Assembly: GCA_016707285.1 (NCBI GenBank)
Contig: JADJIA010000001.1
Span: 930,001 to 994,000, forward strand
From: Ignavibacteriales bacterium
GTDB taxonomy: Bacteria; Bacteroidota; Ignavibacteria; Ignavibacteriales; Ignavibacteriaceae
Length of the DNA stretch: 64,000 bases
Direction of reading: 5' to 3'
In this document: in pieces, positions 35,856 through 44,590 of the stretch
Position numbering within the stretch: position 1 is the first letter of the stretch
Layout: each line of letters begins with the position of its first letter
Translations under genes and position numbers: made by a program
The notes under the pieces: generated by a model
Databases searched by the model: none
The model's input: only the letters and a program-made list of their open reading frames with translations
What the model was told of the DNA's origin: nothing

Positions 35856-37193
35856 TTAGTACGATCTTCTTCTCACTAATTTTCCACCCTTCATAAATCC
35901 ATCGTAGTGTCTCATCACCATCATTGAGTTAATCTGCTGCATGGTATCAAGAGCCACACCAACCATGATCAGAAGGCTTGTTCCGCCATAAAACTGAGCA
36001 AAAGTTGGGGCGATATTAAATCTCGATACAAAAGCAGGCAAGATGGCAACTAATGCGAGGAAGATAGATCCGGGCAAGGTTATCTTGGTCAGAATGTTAT
36101 CAATAAACTCTGCAGTATGTTTTCCCGGTCTGATACCCGGAATAAAACCGCCCTGTCTTTTCATATTATCCGCAACCTCTTTTGGATTAAAAGCTATCGC
36201 AGTATAAAAATAGGTGAAGAATATGATAATTATCGCGTAAAAGAATGAATATACAAAAGATGTATAATTAAAGTAACCCGCAATCGATTGAATAAATTCA
36301 CTATCGGGGAAAAACGATAACAATGTATTAGGGATAAACATTATTGCCTGTGCAAATATGATAGGCATTACACCTGCAGTATTCACCCTGAGAGGGATAT
36401 ACTGTGTAACTCCACCATAAACTTTTCTTCCAACCACTCTCTTCGCATATTCAACGGGTATTCTGCGTGTTCCCTGTGTAATAAGAATTACAGCGGCAAT
36501 AACAAACACCAGGAAGATTATGAGAATAAGAGAGATTATAAGATTTCCACCTGCTTGAACCGACTGATATTCAGCCAAAAAGGCATAAGGCAATCTGTCA
36601 ATAATTCCGATAAAGATAATTAGAGAAATACCATTTCCAATTCCGCGCTCGGTGATTTGTTCACCCATCCACATCATGAAAATTGTACCGGCAGTAAGAA
36701 TCAAAACAGACTGGATCAGCCAAACAGTAGGATCAACTCCTGAGGAGATAATACTTGTTCCGTCAACAGATCTGCTGTTTAATGTGAAAGCAGTTCCCCA
36801 GGCTTGTAAACCTGCGATAATAACTGTTCCAACACGGGTCATCTGATTGATCTTTTTTCTTCCTTCTTCACCTTCTTGTTGAAGTTTCTGAATGGAAGGA
36901 AGAACTGCTGCTCCCAACTGGAGAATAATCGAGGCTGAAATATATGGCATTATACCCAGTGCAAAGATGGCTGCATTTTGAAACGCACCCCCCACAAAGA
37001 GATCATAAAGACCAAACAAGGTATCACTGCTCTGCTGAGCCATTGCCTGTTTCAGAATTTCACTATCGACACCCGGAAGCGCTATGTGAGCACCAATCCT
37101 TACGATCAACAGTATCGAAAGAGTGTATAGAACTCTCTTTCTAAGTTCCTCGATCTTGAATATGTTTTTGATAACTTCGATAAAACGCTGCAT
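35856..37193 (-). CDS. secY: Preprotein translocase subunit SecY
   Basis: 445 residues with about ten transmembrane segments, the channel of the Sec translocon. Characteristic parts are ITERGIGNGISLIIF, RRIPVEYAKRVVGRKVYGG and FIPGIRPGKHTAEFID. It works with SecE, encoded 25 kb upstream in the same gene block. The 4-nt gap to map suggests coupling. Confidence 0.98.
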   Translation of the reverse strand: MQRFIEVIKNIFKIEELRKRVLYTLSILLIVRIGAHIALPGVDSEILKQAMAQQSSDTLFGLYDLFVGGAFQNAAIFALGIMPYISASIILQLGAAVLPSIQKLQQEGEEGRKKINQMTRVGTVIIAGLQAWGTAFTLNSRSVDGTSIISSGVDPTVWLIQSVLILTAGTIFMMWMGEQITERGIGNGISLIIFIGIIDRLPYAFLAEYQSVQAGGNLIISLILIIFLVFVIAAVILITQGTRRIPVEYAKRVVGRKVYGGVTQYIPLRVNTAGVMPIIFAQAIMFIPNTLLSFFPDSEFIQSIAGYFNYTSFVYSFFYAIIIIFFTYFYTAIAFNPKEVADNMKRQGGFIPGIRPGKHTAEFIDNILTKITLPGSIFLALVAILPAFVSRFNIAPTFAQFYGGTSLLIMVGVALDTMQQINSMMVMRHYDGFMKGGKLVRRRSY

Positions 37194-37204
37194 TGATACT
37201 CAGT

Positions 37205-37663
37205 TTAAATTGTTACTACTTTGCCGCCGGCAGCTTCTATTTTTTCAGTTGCCGATTTACTAAATTGATGTGCATTAACGGTAACTGCTGCTGTAAGATC
37301 ACCTGTACCAAGAATCTTGTAAGGGCGGTTTGCAGTAGAAATTACTCCTGCAAGCAGAAGTGATTCAGTGGTTACTGTATTCTCGGATAATACTCCGGCA
37401 TCAACCAATTTTTGAATATCATATAAGTTGACTGCCTGATAATATATCTTGAAAGGCGGAGTGAATCCAAATTTTGGAACACGGCGCTGAATTGGCATCT
37501 GACCACCTTCAAACCATGCTCTGTGATTGGCACCCGAACGCGACATCTGTCCGTTAGAACCTCTGGTAGCAGTTTTTCCATGTCCCGATCCCGGGCCACG
37601 GGCAACTCTTTTTCTTTTCTTTACTGCGCCTTTTGCAGGCTTCAAATTGCTAAGGTAACTCAT
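37205..37663 (-). CDS. rplO: 50S ribosomal protein L15 (uL15)
   Basis: 152 residues. The glycine/arginine-rich N-terminal extension is typical (RVARGPGSGHGKTATRGSNG, RSGANHRAWFEGGQMPIQRR). The globular C-terminal part ends SATEKIEAAGGKVVTI. It precedes secY by 11 nt. Confidence 0.98.
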   Translation of the reverse strand: MSYLSNLKPAKGAVKKRKRVARGPGSGHGKTATRGSNGQMSRSGANHRAWFEGGQMPIQRRVPKFGFTPPFKIYYQAVNLYDIQKLVDAGVLSENTVTTESLLLAGVISTANRPYKILGTGDLTAAVTVNAHQFSKSATEKIEAAGGKVVTI

Positions 37664-37669
37664 TTTTTT

Positions 37670-37852
37670 TTAGTCCTGAATTTCTTCAACTTTTACAAGA
37701 TGTGCTACTTTTCTTATCATTCCTCTGATCTGAGGTGTGTCGTTATGTTCTACAGATCTGTTAGGTCTGCTCAGCCCAAGAGCCTCAATAGTAGCTTTCT
37801 GATCTTTGGGTCTGTCGATAACACTTTTTGTTTGAGTTATTTTTAATTTCAT
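37670..37852 (-). CDS. rpmD: 50S ribosomal protein L30 (uL30)
   Basis: 60 residues, the short bacterial form: LKITQTKSVIDRPKDQKATI then ALGLSRPNRSVEHNDTPQIR. It lies between rpsE and rplO with gaps of 12 and 6 nt. Confidence 0.97.
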   Translation of the reverse strand: MKLKITQTKSVIDRPKDQKATIEALGLSRPNRSVEHNDTPQIRGMIRKVAHLVKVEEIQD

Positions 37853-37864
37853 TTTATCTCCGAA

Positions 37865-38371
37865 CTATAAGGTAAACATTTCTTTAACAGAAAGTCCTCT
37901 TAAGTTTGCAATTTCCTTTGCGCTTCTTAAAGCAAGCAAACCTGCTAAAGTTGCTTTTACCTGATTATGGGGATTACTGGAACCGAGTGATTTTGTTAAT
38001 ACATCCTGAACACCGGCTGCTTCAAGCACTGCACGCACTCCGCCACCTGCTATAAGGCCTGTTCCCGGTGTTGCCGGTTTTAACATCACTTTGCCTGCAC
38101 CATATTTACCAATTATTGCATGTGGAAGGGTATGTGAACCAATAAGAACCTGTTTCATGTTCTTTCTTGCATCATCAATACCTTTCTGAATGGCATCGGT
38201 AACTTCGTTGGCTTTCCCAAGTCCGATACCTACAAGGCCGCTTCCGTTTCCTACCACTACGATAGCATTGAAACCGAACCTTCTACCACCTTTAACCACT
38301 TTAGCAACGCGGTTAATATGAACAACTTTTTCTTTGAAACCGTCGTTATTGCTGTTTCTATTGCTCTTCAA
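37865..38371 (-). CDS. rpsE: 30S ribosomal protein S5 (uS5)
   Basis: 168 residues with the double-stranded RNA-binding-like N-terminal domain (VHINRVAKVVKGGRRFGFNA) and the C-terminal domain (IIGKYGAGKVMLKPATPGTG). It contributes to decoding accuracy. Separated from rplR by a tRNA-Gln gene, whereas these two genes are normally adjacent. Confidence 0.98.
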   Translation of the reverse strand: MKSNRNSNNDGFKEKVVHINRVAKVVKGGRRFGFNAIVVVGNGSGLVGIGLGKANEVTDAIQKGIDDARKNMKQVLIGSHTLPHAIIGKYGAGKVMLKPATPGTGLIAGGGVRAVLEAAGVQDVLTKSLGSSNPHNQVKATLAGLLALRSAKEIANLRGLSVKEMFTL

Positions 38372-38402
38372 ATTTTATTCTCCGTTTCTCTAATTATCTC
38401 AG

Positions 38403-38473
38403 CTGCCGAGGGAGGACTCGAACCTCCACATACGGCTTCAAAGGCCGCTGTCCTGCCGTTAGACGACTCGGCA
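38403..38473 (-). tRNA. tRNA-Gln (anticodon UUG), inside the spc operon
   Basis: Complete cloverleaf on the minus strand: acceptor TGCCGAG/CTCGGCA, anticodon loop CTTTGAA on stem GCGGC/GCCGT giving anticodon TTG, T arm GGAGG-TTCGAGT-CCTCC. The U1-A72 first pair and G73 discriminator are the identity features known for glutamine tRNA in E. coli. CCA is not encoded. It begins 6 nt after the rplR stop and ends 31 nt before rpsE, with no promoter of its own apparent. Confidence 0.95.
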
Positions 38474-38478
38474 ATTGT

Positions 38479-38838
38479 TTAGAATTGTAAACCACCCTCT
38501 CTCAAACCATCAGCTAAAGCTTTTACACGACCATGGTATTTATAACCATTTCTGTCGAATACGATGGATGAGATATCCTTTGCTTGTGCCATTTTAGCGA
38601 GGTGAATGCCAACCACTTTTGATTTGGCAGTTTTCCCTTTGGCGTTTTTTAAGTCTTCTTGCAACTCTTTGGTAAGAGAAGAAGCGGCGACCAATGTTGC
38701 ACTGGCGTTGTCGTCTATCAATTGTGCGTAAATCTGATTAAGACTACGGGTAACTGTAAGTCTCGGTCTGTCAACAGTTCCAAATATCTTGGCTCTGATT
38801 TTCGCTTTTATTTTTAATTTTGAATCTTTTTTACTCAT
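38479..38838 (-). CDS. rplR: 50S ribosomal protein L18 (uL18)
   Basis: 119 residues. Binds 5S rRNA with L5. The conserved parts are RPRLTVTRSLNQIYAQLIDD and the C-terminal FDRNGYKYHGRVKALADGLR. It is followed by the tRNA-Gln gene, so its 3' end must be defined by tRNA processing if co-transcribed. Confidence 0.98.
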   Translation of the reverse strand: MSKKDSKLKIKAKIRAKIFGTVDRPRLTVTRSLNQIYAQLIDDNASATLVAASSLTKELQEDLKNAKGKTAKSKVVGIHLAKMAQAKDISSIVFDRNGYKYHGRVKALADGLREGGLQF

Positions 38839-38852
38839 TACTTCAACTCCGA

Positions 38853-39395
38853 TTATTTCTTACCGGCTGTTTTTCCGGCTTTCCTTCTTAATGTTTCATC
38901 TGAGTACTTAATACCTTTGCCTTTGTAAGGTTCCGGTTTCTTAAGTGATCTAATTTTTGCGGCAACCAAACCCACAGCTTCTTTATCGAAACCGCTTATA
39001 ACTATCTGGGTAGGGGTATTAACCTGCAACTTGATATTATCGGGTGGCATGAAGTAAATTGGGTGCGAATAACCAAGGGAAAGAAGCAAATTCTCATCTC
39101 TGGCTTCAACTTTGTAACCAACTCCAACAATGTCCAATGTTTTTGAATAACCAGTACTCACACCCGTAACCATGTTCTGAAGGAGTGATCTGGACAATCC
39201 GTGAAGGGCTCTGCTTTCTTTCTGATCATCTTTTCTGGTTACAACCAGAGTGTCATTCTCATGCTTGATTTCGACAGCATCTCTGAAAGATCTTGTAAGC
39301 TGCCCTTTCGGCCCTTTAACAGTTACGGTGTTACCATCGAGGGTAACAGTAACTTCTGCTGGTATTTCTACCGGTTTTTTACCTATTCGTGACAC
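38853..39395 (-). CDS. rplF: 50S ribosomal protein L6 (uL6)
   Basis: 180 residues, two tandem L6 folds. MSRIGKKPVEIPAEV opens the first, and the C-terminal signature PEPYKGKGIKYSDETLRRKA is present. Located near the sarcin-ricin loop in the 50S subunit. Confidence 0.98.
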   Translation of the reverse strand: MSRIGKKPVEIPAEVTVTLDGNTVTVKGPKGQLTRSFRDAVEIKHENDTLVVTRKDDQKESRALHGLSRSLLQNMVTGVSTGYSKTLDIVGVGYKVEARDENLLLSLGYSHPIYFMPPDNIKLQVNTPTQIVISGFDKEAVGLVAAKIRSLKKPEPYKGKGIKYSDETLRRKAGKTAGKK

Positions 39396-39416
39396 TTTAT
39401 TGCTCCGTTTATGATA

Positions 39417-39812
39417 TTACCAAATATAGCAGAGAACTTCGCCGCCAATATTAGCGCGTTTTGCCTGCTTATCTGTCATTATTCCACTGGAAGTGGATAA
39501 AATTGCTATTCCGTAACCATTTAATACTCTTGGAAGCTCTTCAACCGGTTTGTAAACACGGAGACCGGGAGTACTAACCTTTTTTAAGCCTTTAATGGCA
39601 GGTTTACCTTGTGAATATCTTAAGAGAACTCTTAAAACATTCTGTTTATTGTCAGGAATTACTTCAAAATCGTAGATATAGCCATATTTCTTTAATAGCC
39701 CGGCGATAGCTACTTTCATATTCGATGAAGGAATCTCAACTCTTCTCTTGTTAGCCTTTATTGCGTTTCTTAATCTGGTTAAGAAATCGGCTATAGGGTC
39801 AGACATTGTCAT
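39417..39812 (-). CDS. rpsH: 30S ribosomal protein S8 (uS8)
   Basis: 131 residues. MSDPIADFLTRLRNA begins the conserved part, and GGEVLCYIW closes it. Regulatory binding of S8 to spc mRNA is known in E. coli, but no matching stem was identified here. The start ATG is at 39812; an internal ATG two codons later is also possible. Confidence 0.98.
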   Translation of the reverse strand: MTMSDPIADFLTRLRNAIKANKRRVEIPSSNMKVAIAGLLKKYGYIYDFEVIPDNKQNVLRVLLRYSQGKPAIKGLKKVSTPGLRVYKPVEELPRVLNGYGIAILSTSSGIMTDKQAKRANIGGEVLCYIW

Positions 39813-39828
39813 TTTTAAGAATCTCCTT

Positions 39829-40098
39829 TTACCAACTTGATTTTTTTATGCCGGGTATTTCACCGCGCAAAGCTTTTTCTCTAAAGACCAATCTGGAAAC
39901 TCCAAATTTTCTATAGTAACTTCTTGCTCTTCCGGTCATCATACACCTGTTGTGTAAACGCACTGAAGAAGAATTTTTTGGAAGTTTTTGAAGAGCCTCG
40001 TAATCGCCGGCTGCTTTAAGTTCTTCTCTAAGTTTTTTATACTGATCGTATAATTTTTCTCTTTTTGCTTGTCTGGCTATCAGACTTTTTCTTGCCAT
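39829..40098 (-). CDS. rpsN: 30S ribosomal protein S14 (uS14), zinc-free type
   Basis: 89 residues, the longer form without the four-cysteine zinc site. The core RLHNRCMMTGRARSYYRKFG and the ending IPGIKKSSW are typical. It follows rplE with a 22-nt gap. Confidence 0.97.
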   Translation of the reverse strand: MARKSLIARQAKREKLYDQYKKLREELKAAGDYEALQKLPKNSSSVRLHNRCMMTGRARSYYRKFGVSRLVFREKALRGEIPGIKKSSW

Positions 40099-40120
40099 TA
40101 ATAAAACCTCGGTTTAACTG

Positions 40121-40750
40121 TTAGTTACCTTTTTTTCTGAATGGGAATCCAAACGCTGCCAATAATTCAAAAGCCTCGGCGTCGGTTTTAGCATCTGTTA
40201 CTATTGTAATGTCCATTCCCAAAACGCGTGTTACTTTATCAACATCAATTTCAGGGAAGATAATTTGTTCTTTGACACCAAAGGTGAAGTTGCCTCTTCC
40301 ATCGAATGATTTGTCTGACAGTCCCTTAAAATCTCTTACTCTCGGTAGAGCAACATTCACGAGTCTGTCGAAGAACTCATACATTCTGTCTCTTCTTAAG
40401 GTAACTTTTACCCCAACATTCATACCTTCTCTAAGCTTAAAATTCGAAATAGCTTTTTTGGCTTTTCTGATAGTTGCTTTTTGACCGGTAAAAGCTTCAA
40501 GATTTTTTACAGCTTCGTCCATGATCTTGGGATCAGCAATTGCATCACCAACACCCATATTAACAACTATTTTTTTAAGTCTTGGAACCTGCATGACATT
40601 TGAGTACTGAAACTTCTCAGTGAGCGCAGGCATCACATCTTTTTTGTAAAAATCAAAAAGACGACATGGGATCTTTACTGCCGGTTCAGCAGTTTCCTTT
40701 GCGGCCTTTTTCTCTTTAACTTCAGGTTTTTGTTTTGTTTTTTCTGCCAT
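40121..40750 (-). CDS. rplE: 50S ribosomal protein L5 (uL5) with N-terminal extension
   Basis: 209 residues. The standard L5 core (about 180) starts near residue 28, with VPRLKKIVVNMGVGDA and EIDVDKVTRVLGMDITIVT. It is preceded by a Lys/Glu/Ala-rich extension (MAEKTKQKPEVKEKKAAKET) that most bacterial L5 proteins lack. L5 binds 5S rRNA. The extension is low-complexity and probably disordered. Confidence 0.97.
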   Translation of the reverse strand: MAEKTKQKPEVKEKKAAKETAEPAVKIPCRLFDFYKKDVMPALTEKFQYSNVMQVPRLKKIVVNMGVGDAIADPKIMDEAVKNLEAFTGQKATIRKAKKAISNFKLREGMNVGVKVTLRRDRMYEFFDRLVNVALPRVRDFKGLSDKSFDGRGNFTFGVKEQIIFPEIDVDKVTRVLGMDITIVTDAKTDAEAFELLAAFGFPFRKKGN

Positions 40751-40772
40751 TTTATGAAACCTTAGTCCTTTT

Positions 40773-41105
40773 TTATATCATTTCACCGCTTTTAACACTG
40801 ATGCGGACTACTTTCTCTTTACCGGTCTTTTCATCCACTATCAGTTTACCGCCCAATCTTGAAGGTTCACCCGTTTTTGCATCAATGATCATTACATTCG
40901 ACACATGTATAGGGGCTTCTTTTTCAATAATGCCACCCTGCGGATTCGCCTGATTAGGTTTTGTGTGTCTTTTTCTCAGGTTCACACCCTCAACGATCAC
41001 ACGATTGGTTTTCTTAAATATTTTAAGTATTCTACCGGTTGCACCATTATCGTTGCCGGCAATAACTTTAACTTTATCGTTTTTTCTAAGATTAATTCTA
41101 TCCAT
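40773..41105 (-). CDS. rplX: 50S ribosomal protein L24 (uL24)
   Basis: 110 residues. The KOW motif lies in KNDKVKVIAGNDNGATGRIL, followed by VEGVNLRKRHTKPNQANPQG. An early assembly protein near the exit tunnel. Confidence 0.98.
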   Translation of the reverse strand: MDRINLRKNDKVKVIAGNDNGATGRILKIFKKTNRVIVEGVNLRKRHTKPNQANPQGGIIEKEAPIHVSNVMIIDAKTGEPSRLGGKLIVDEKTGKEKVVRISVKSGEMI

Positions 41106-41113
41106 TTTATCCT

Positions 41114-41482
41114 CTACAATACTTCTGGTGCTAAAGAAACTATTTTCATATAATTTCTCTCTCTAAGTTCTCTTGCAACGGGTCCGAAGATACGGGTACC
41201 TTTGGGCTCGCCCTGGTTGTTTAGAAGTACAGCTGCATTTTCATCAAATCTGATATAAGAGCCATCTTTTCTTCTGACTTCTTTTTTAGTGCGTACGATA
41301 ACGGCTTTAGAGACATCACCTTTTTTAACGCCGGCATTTGGAATAGCAGCCTTAACGGAAACAACTATCAAGTCGCCTACGCTGGCATATCTTCTGTTGC
41401 TGCCACCGAGCACTCTAATACATTTTAATCTCTTAGCGCCCGAGTTATCGGCAGCGACTAAACTTGTTTCTTCCTGAATCAT
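41114..41482 (-). CDS. rplN: 50S ribosomal protein L14 (uL14)
   Basis: 122 residues, the canonical length. Key stretches are VADNSGAKRLKCIRVLGGSN, RFDENAAVLLNNQGEPKGTR and IFGPVARELRE. It starts 18 nt after the rpsQ stop. Confidence 0.98.
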   Translation of the reverse strand: MIQEETSLVAADNSGAKRLKCIRVLGGSNRRYASVGDLIVVSVKAAIPNAGVKKGDVSKAVIVRTKKEVRRKDGSYIRFDENAAVLLNNQGEPKGTRIFGPVARELRERNYMKIVSLAPEVL

Positions 41483-41500
41483 TTTTTTCTCCGGTAAAAA

Positions 41501-41755
41501 CTACTTTGCTTTGATCAAAGTTTCAACTAAACGCCATCTTTTATTTTTGCTGAGAGGGCGTGTTTCCATTATTTTGACGATGTCACCAATCTGGCAACCG
41601 TTGTTATCGTCGTGCGCCATCAGTTTGGTAGTACTTTTGTAGTACTTTTTGTAGATCGGATGAGCAACTCTTCTCTCGATTGCAACAACAATTGATTTGT
41701 CCATCTTGTTGCTGACAACTTTTCCGATTCTGGTTTTTCTATTATTTCTTTCCAT
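41501..41755 (-). CDS. rpsQ: 30S ribosomal protein S17 (uS17)
   Basis: 84 residues, an OB-fold protein. GKVVSNKMDKSIVVAIERRV and the ending RPLSKNKRWRLVETLIKAK match the family. It lies between rpmC and rplN. Confidence 0.98.
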   Translation of the reverse strand: MERNNRKTRIGKVVSNKMDKSIVVAIERRVAHPIYKKYYKSTTKLMAHDDNNGCQIGDIVKIMETRPLSKNKRWRLVETLIKAK

Positions 41756-41776
41756 TATCTCTTAAGCTCTTGTCGT

Positions 41777-41980
41777 TTAATTATTTTGAGTTTTAATTTC
41801 GCGTTCTTTCTGAACAGTCAGAAGGCGCGCAATAGTTTTTCTCGTATTTCTTATTGAAGCAGGATTGGCTTCTTGTTTCAGAGCATTTCTGAACTTCAAG
41901 TTGGTCAATGCTTCATAATTCTCTACAAGTGCTGTTTTCAGCTCTTCAGTTGTAAGCTCTTTGATTTCTTTCATCTTCAT
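41777..41980 (-). CDS. rpmC: 50S ribosomal protein L29 (uL29)
   Basis: 67 residues, two helices. LTTEELKTALVENYEALTNL and SIRNTRKTIARLLTVQKER are recognisable. The start is ATG at 41980, 6 nt after the rplP stop; an ATG two codons downstream is an alternative. Confidence 0.96.
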   Translation of the reverse strand: MKMKEIKELTTEELKTALVENYEALTNLKFRNALKQEANPASIRNTRKTIARLLTVQKEREIKTQNN

Positions 41981-41986
41981 ATTCTT

Positions 41987-42409
41987 CTACTCCTGTTCAA
42001 AATCAGGTCTTGAAACGACCTTGGTTTGTATAGGGAGTTTATACGAACAAGTCTTCAAAGCTTCACGAGCAACTTCTTCACTAACTCCGGCTACTTCAAA
42101 CATAATTCTACCCGGCTTAACCACGGCAACCCAAAACTCGGGTGCGCCTTTACCTTTACCCATACGGGTTTCAAGTGGCTTTTTTGAGACCGGTTTATCA
42201 GGGAATATTCTGATCCAAACCTTACCATCTCTTTTCATTTTTCTTGAAAGAGTGATACGACATGCCTCTATCTGGCGGCTGGTTATCCAGTGCGGTTCCA
42301 GGGCTTTCAGACCAAAATCACCGAATGCAACCGAGGAGCCGCGATAGGCTTTGCCGGTCATTCGTCCCCTTTGGGCTCTTCTAAACTTTACTCTTTTTGG
42401 CATTAACAT
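41987..42409 (-). CDS. rplP: 50S ribosomal protein L16 (uL16)
   Basis: 140 residues. PKRVKFRRAQRGRMTGKAYR opens the protein, and RMGKGKGAPEFWVAVVKPGR carries the conserved Arg-Met loop near the tRNA elbow. The start is ATG 42407-42409; the following ATG (PKRVK) may be the true one. Confidence 0.97.
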   Translation of the reverse strand: MLMPKRVKFRRAQRGRMTGKAYRGSSVAFGDFGLKALEPHWITSRQIEACRITLSRKMKRDGKVWIRIFPDKPVSKKPLETRMGKGKGAPEFWVAVVKPGRIMFEVAGVSEEVAREALKTCSYKLPIQTKVVSRPDFEQE

Positions 42410-42427
42410 GACAACATTCTCCGAATT

Positions 42428-43069
42428 TTAGTCTGAAACTCTTTTACCTAAAATCTCACCACGGCAGATCCATACTTTTATTCCGATAGAACCATAAATG
42501 GTCTCGGCTCTGCCATTAGCGTAGTCAATATCCGATCTTAGTGTATGAAGAGGGGTTCTACCTTCTTTATACTGTTCGGTTCTCGCCATCTCTGCACCGC
42601 CAAGACGGCCCGCACACATGATCTTGATTCCTTCAGCACCGGCTTTCATACTTGAAGCCAGAGAGGTTTTCATTGCTCTTCTAAACGATATCCTGCCTTC
42701 GAGCTGACGGGCGACATTTTCTGACACCAGATAAGCATCTAACTCAGGTTTTTTGATTTCGGATACTTGAACTTTTACTTCTTTGTTGGAAATCTGTTTC
42801 AGTTCTTCTTCAAGTTTCTGAATTTCAGAGCCACTCTTGCCAATAACCAGTCCCGGCTTGGCGGTGTGTATGGTTACTATAACATTCTTTGAAGTTCTGT
42901 CAATTATTATTCTGGAAATAGACGCTGATTTGAGTCTTTTTCTAATATATCCTCTTAACTGATCATCTTCTTTGAGTTTGGTTGAGTAGCTTTTCTTCTC
43001 GAACCAATTTGATTCCCAACCTCTGATAATTCCAACTCTGATTCCAATTGGATGCGTTTTCTGACCCAA
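42428..43069 (-). CDS. rpsC: 30S ribosomal protein S3 (uS3)
   Basis: 213 residues. The N-terminal type II KH domain has TAKPGLVIGKSGSEIQKLEE, and the C-terminal domain has GRLGGAEMARTEQYKEGRTP. S3 lies at the mRNA entry channel. Its start is one base from the rplV stop, so the two are coupled. Confidence 0.98.
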   Translation of the reverse strand: MGQKTHPIGIRVGIIRGWESNWFEKKSYSTKLKEDDQLRGYIRKRLKSASISRIIIDRTSKNVIVTIHTAKPGLVIGKSGSEIQKLEEELKQISNKEVKVQVSEIKKPELDAYLVSENVARQLEGRISFRRAMKTSLASSMKAGAEGIKIMCAGRLGGAEMARTEQYKEGRTPLHTLRSDIDYANGRAETIYGSIGIKVWICRGEILGKRVSD

Positions 43070-43070
43070 T

Positions 43071-43433
43071 TTATTCCTCCTGTCCTTTTTTAATTAAAGT
43101 TGATACTATAACTGTAAGATGGCACATTCTTTTTCTTACTCTGTAAGCTCGTCCCATCGGTGCAGGAAGTACTCTCTTCATTGAAGGACCGTTGTTCACA
43201 AAAATTTCTTTTATGAAAACTTCTTCGGGCTGAATTCTGGATTCTTCGTTGTTGTTAATCAGATTTGATACAGCTGACTTTATAACCTTCAACGCATCGT
43301 TGGATGCATGTTTTGGCTGAAACTGTAATGATTCCATTGCTTTAACTGCGTTCATACCTCTTACGAGATCCACGACCAGTCTCATTTTCCTCGGAGAGGA
43401 TGGGATAAATCTATATGTTGCTCTTGCTTCCAT
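43071..43433 (-). CDS. rplV: 50S ribosomal protein L22 (uL22)
   Basis: 120 residues. The tunnel loop reads RVLPAPMGRAYRVRKRMCHL, where most bacteria have a similar Arg/Lys-rich hairpin. The N-terminal part is YRFIPSSPRKMRLVVDLVRG. It begins 11 nt after rpsS. Confidence 0.98.
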   Translation of the reverse strand: MEARATYRFIPSSPRKMRLVVDLVRGMNAVKAMESLQFQPKHASNDALKVIKSAVSNLINNNEESRIQPEEVFIKEIFVNNGPSMKRVLPAPMGRAYRVRKRMCHLTVIVSTLIKKGQEE

Positions 43434-43444
43434 TTTCTTTCGTC

Positions 43445-43732
43445 CTATCTAGCTCTTGAGGCTTTTTCAGCTTTGGTTCCCGGATGACCTCTAAAAATTC
43501 TGGTTGGGGCAAATTCACCGAATTTGTGTCCAATCATGTTTTCAGTTACATATACAGGGATCATCTTGTTACCGTTGTGAACTGCAACAGTATGACCGAT
43601 AAAATCGGGTGTGATCATCGAAGCTCTCGACCAGGTTTTGATAATCTTCTTCTGGCCTTGTTCATTAAGTTGCTGTACTTTTTTCAATAGCTTATAGTGA
43701 ATAAATGGGCCTTTTTTAATACTTCTTGGCAT
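43445..43732 (-). CDS. rpsS: 30S ribosomal protein S19 (uS19)
   Basis: 95 residues. MPRSIKKGPFIHYKLLKKVQ opens the protein, and GHKFGEFAPTRIFRGHPGTK is the C-terminal signature. Located in the 30S head beside S13. Confidence 0.98.
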   Translation of the reverse strand: MPRSIKKGPFIHYKLLKKVQQLNEQGQKKIIKTWSRASMITPDFIGHTVAVHNGNKMIPVYVTENMIGHKFGEFAPTRIFRGHPGTKAEKASRAR

Positions 43733-43744
43733 ACTTACTCTCTA

Positions 43745-44569
43745 CTACTTTCTGCGTTTAACAATATACTTATTAGAAGGATTCTTCCGCTTACGGGTTT
43801 TGAGACCCTTCGCAGCCTGACCCCATGGCGAAACAGGATGCCCGCCACCGGAAGTTTTACCTTCACCACCACCCATAGGGTGATCCACCGGGTTCTTTGC
43901 AACACCTCTGCTGAGAGGTCTTCTTCCAAGCCATCTGTTACGACCGGCTTTTCCAAGACTGATATTTTCGTGATCTGCATTACCAACTACACCGTAGGTA
44001 GCCATGCATTCAACTCTTACTATTCTAACCTCACCGGAAGGGAGTTTTAGAGTAGCCATATCTTTTTCTCTCGCTACGAGCTGTATTGAGGCTCCGGCGC
44101 TTCTTGCAAGCTGTCCACCTTTGCCGGGTTTTAATTCAACATTGTGAATAAAACTGCCAACAGGGATTTCCTTAAGTGGCAAAGCATTGCCAACTTTAAT
44201 TTCTGAACCTGAACCTGAAGTAACCTTCTGTCCAACTTTGATTCCGGCAGGAGCAAGTATGTATCTTTTCTCGCCATCTTCATAATGAAGCAGTGCTATT
44301 CTACAAGTACGGTTTGGATCATATTCTATTGAGAATACTTTAGCAGGAATACCAAATTTATTACGCTTAAAGTCAATGATCCTGTATTGTCTCTTGTGCC
44401 CGCCGCCTTTATGTCTTGATGTAATGCGGCCATGATTGTTTCTGCCACCCGACTTATCCAACGGAAGAAGTAGTGACTTCTCCGGGGTAGATTTAGTGAT
44501 CTCAACAAATTCTGAAACTGATCTAAATCTTGTTCCGGGTGTAGTGGGCTTATATTTTCTTATTGCCAT
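43745..44569 (-). CDS. rplB: 50S ribosomal protein L2 (uL2)
   Basis: 274 residues. The peptidyl-transferase-proximal C-terminal region reads HPMGGGEGKTSGGGHPVSPW, including the conserved His residues. The N-terminal part has GRNNHGRITSRHKGGGHKRQ. Full length relative to the family. Confidence 0.98.
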   Translation of the reverse strand: MAIRKYKPTTPGTRFRSVSEFVEITKSTPEKSLLLPLDKSGGRNNHGRITSRHKGGGHKRQYRIIDFKRNKFGIPAKVFSIEYDPNRTCRIALLHYEDGEKRYILAPAGIKVGQKVTSGSGSEIKVGNALPLKEIPVGSFIHNVELKPGKGGQLARSAGASIQLVAREKDMATLKLPSGEVRIVRVECMATYGVVGNADHENISLGKAGRNRWLGRRPLSRGVAKNPVDHPMGGGEGKTSGGGHPVSPWGQAAKGLKTRKRKNPSNKYIVKRRK

Positions 44570-44590
44570 TGCTGAAACTCCGGTCTGCTA

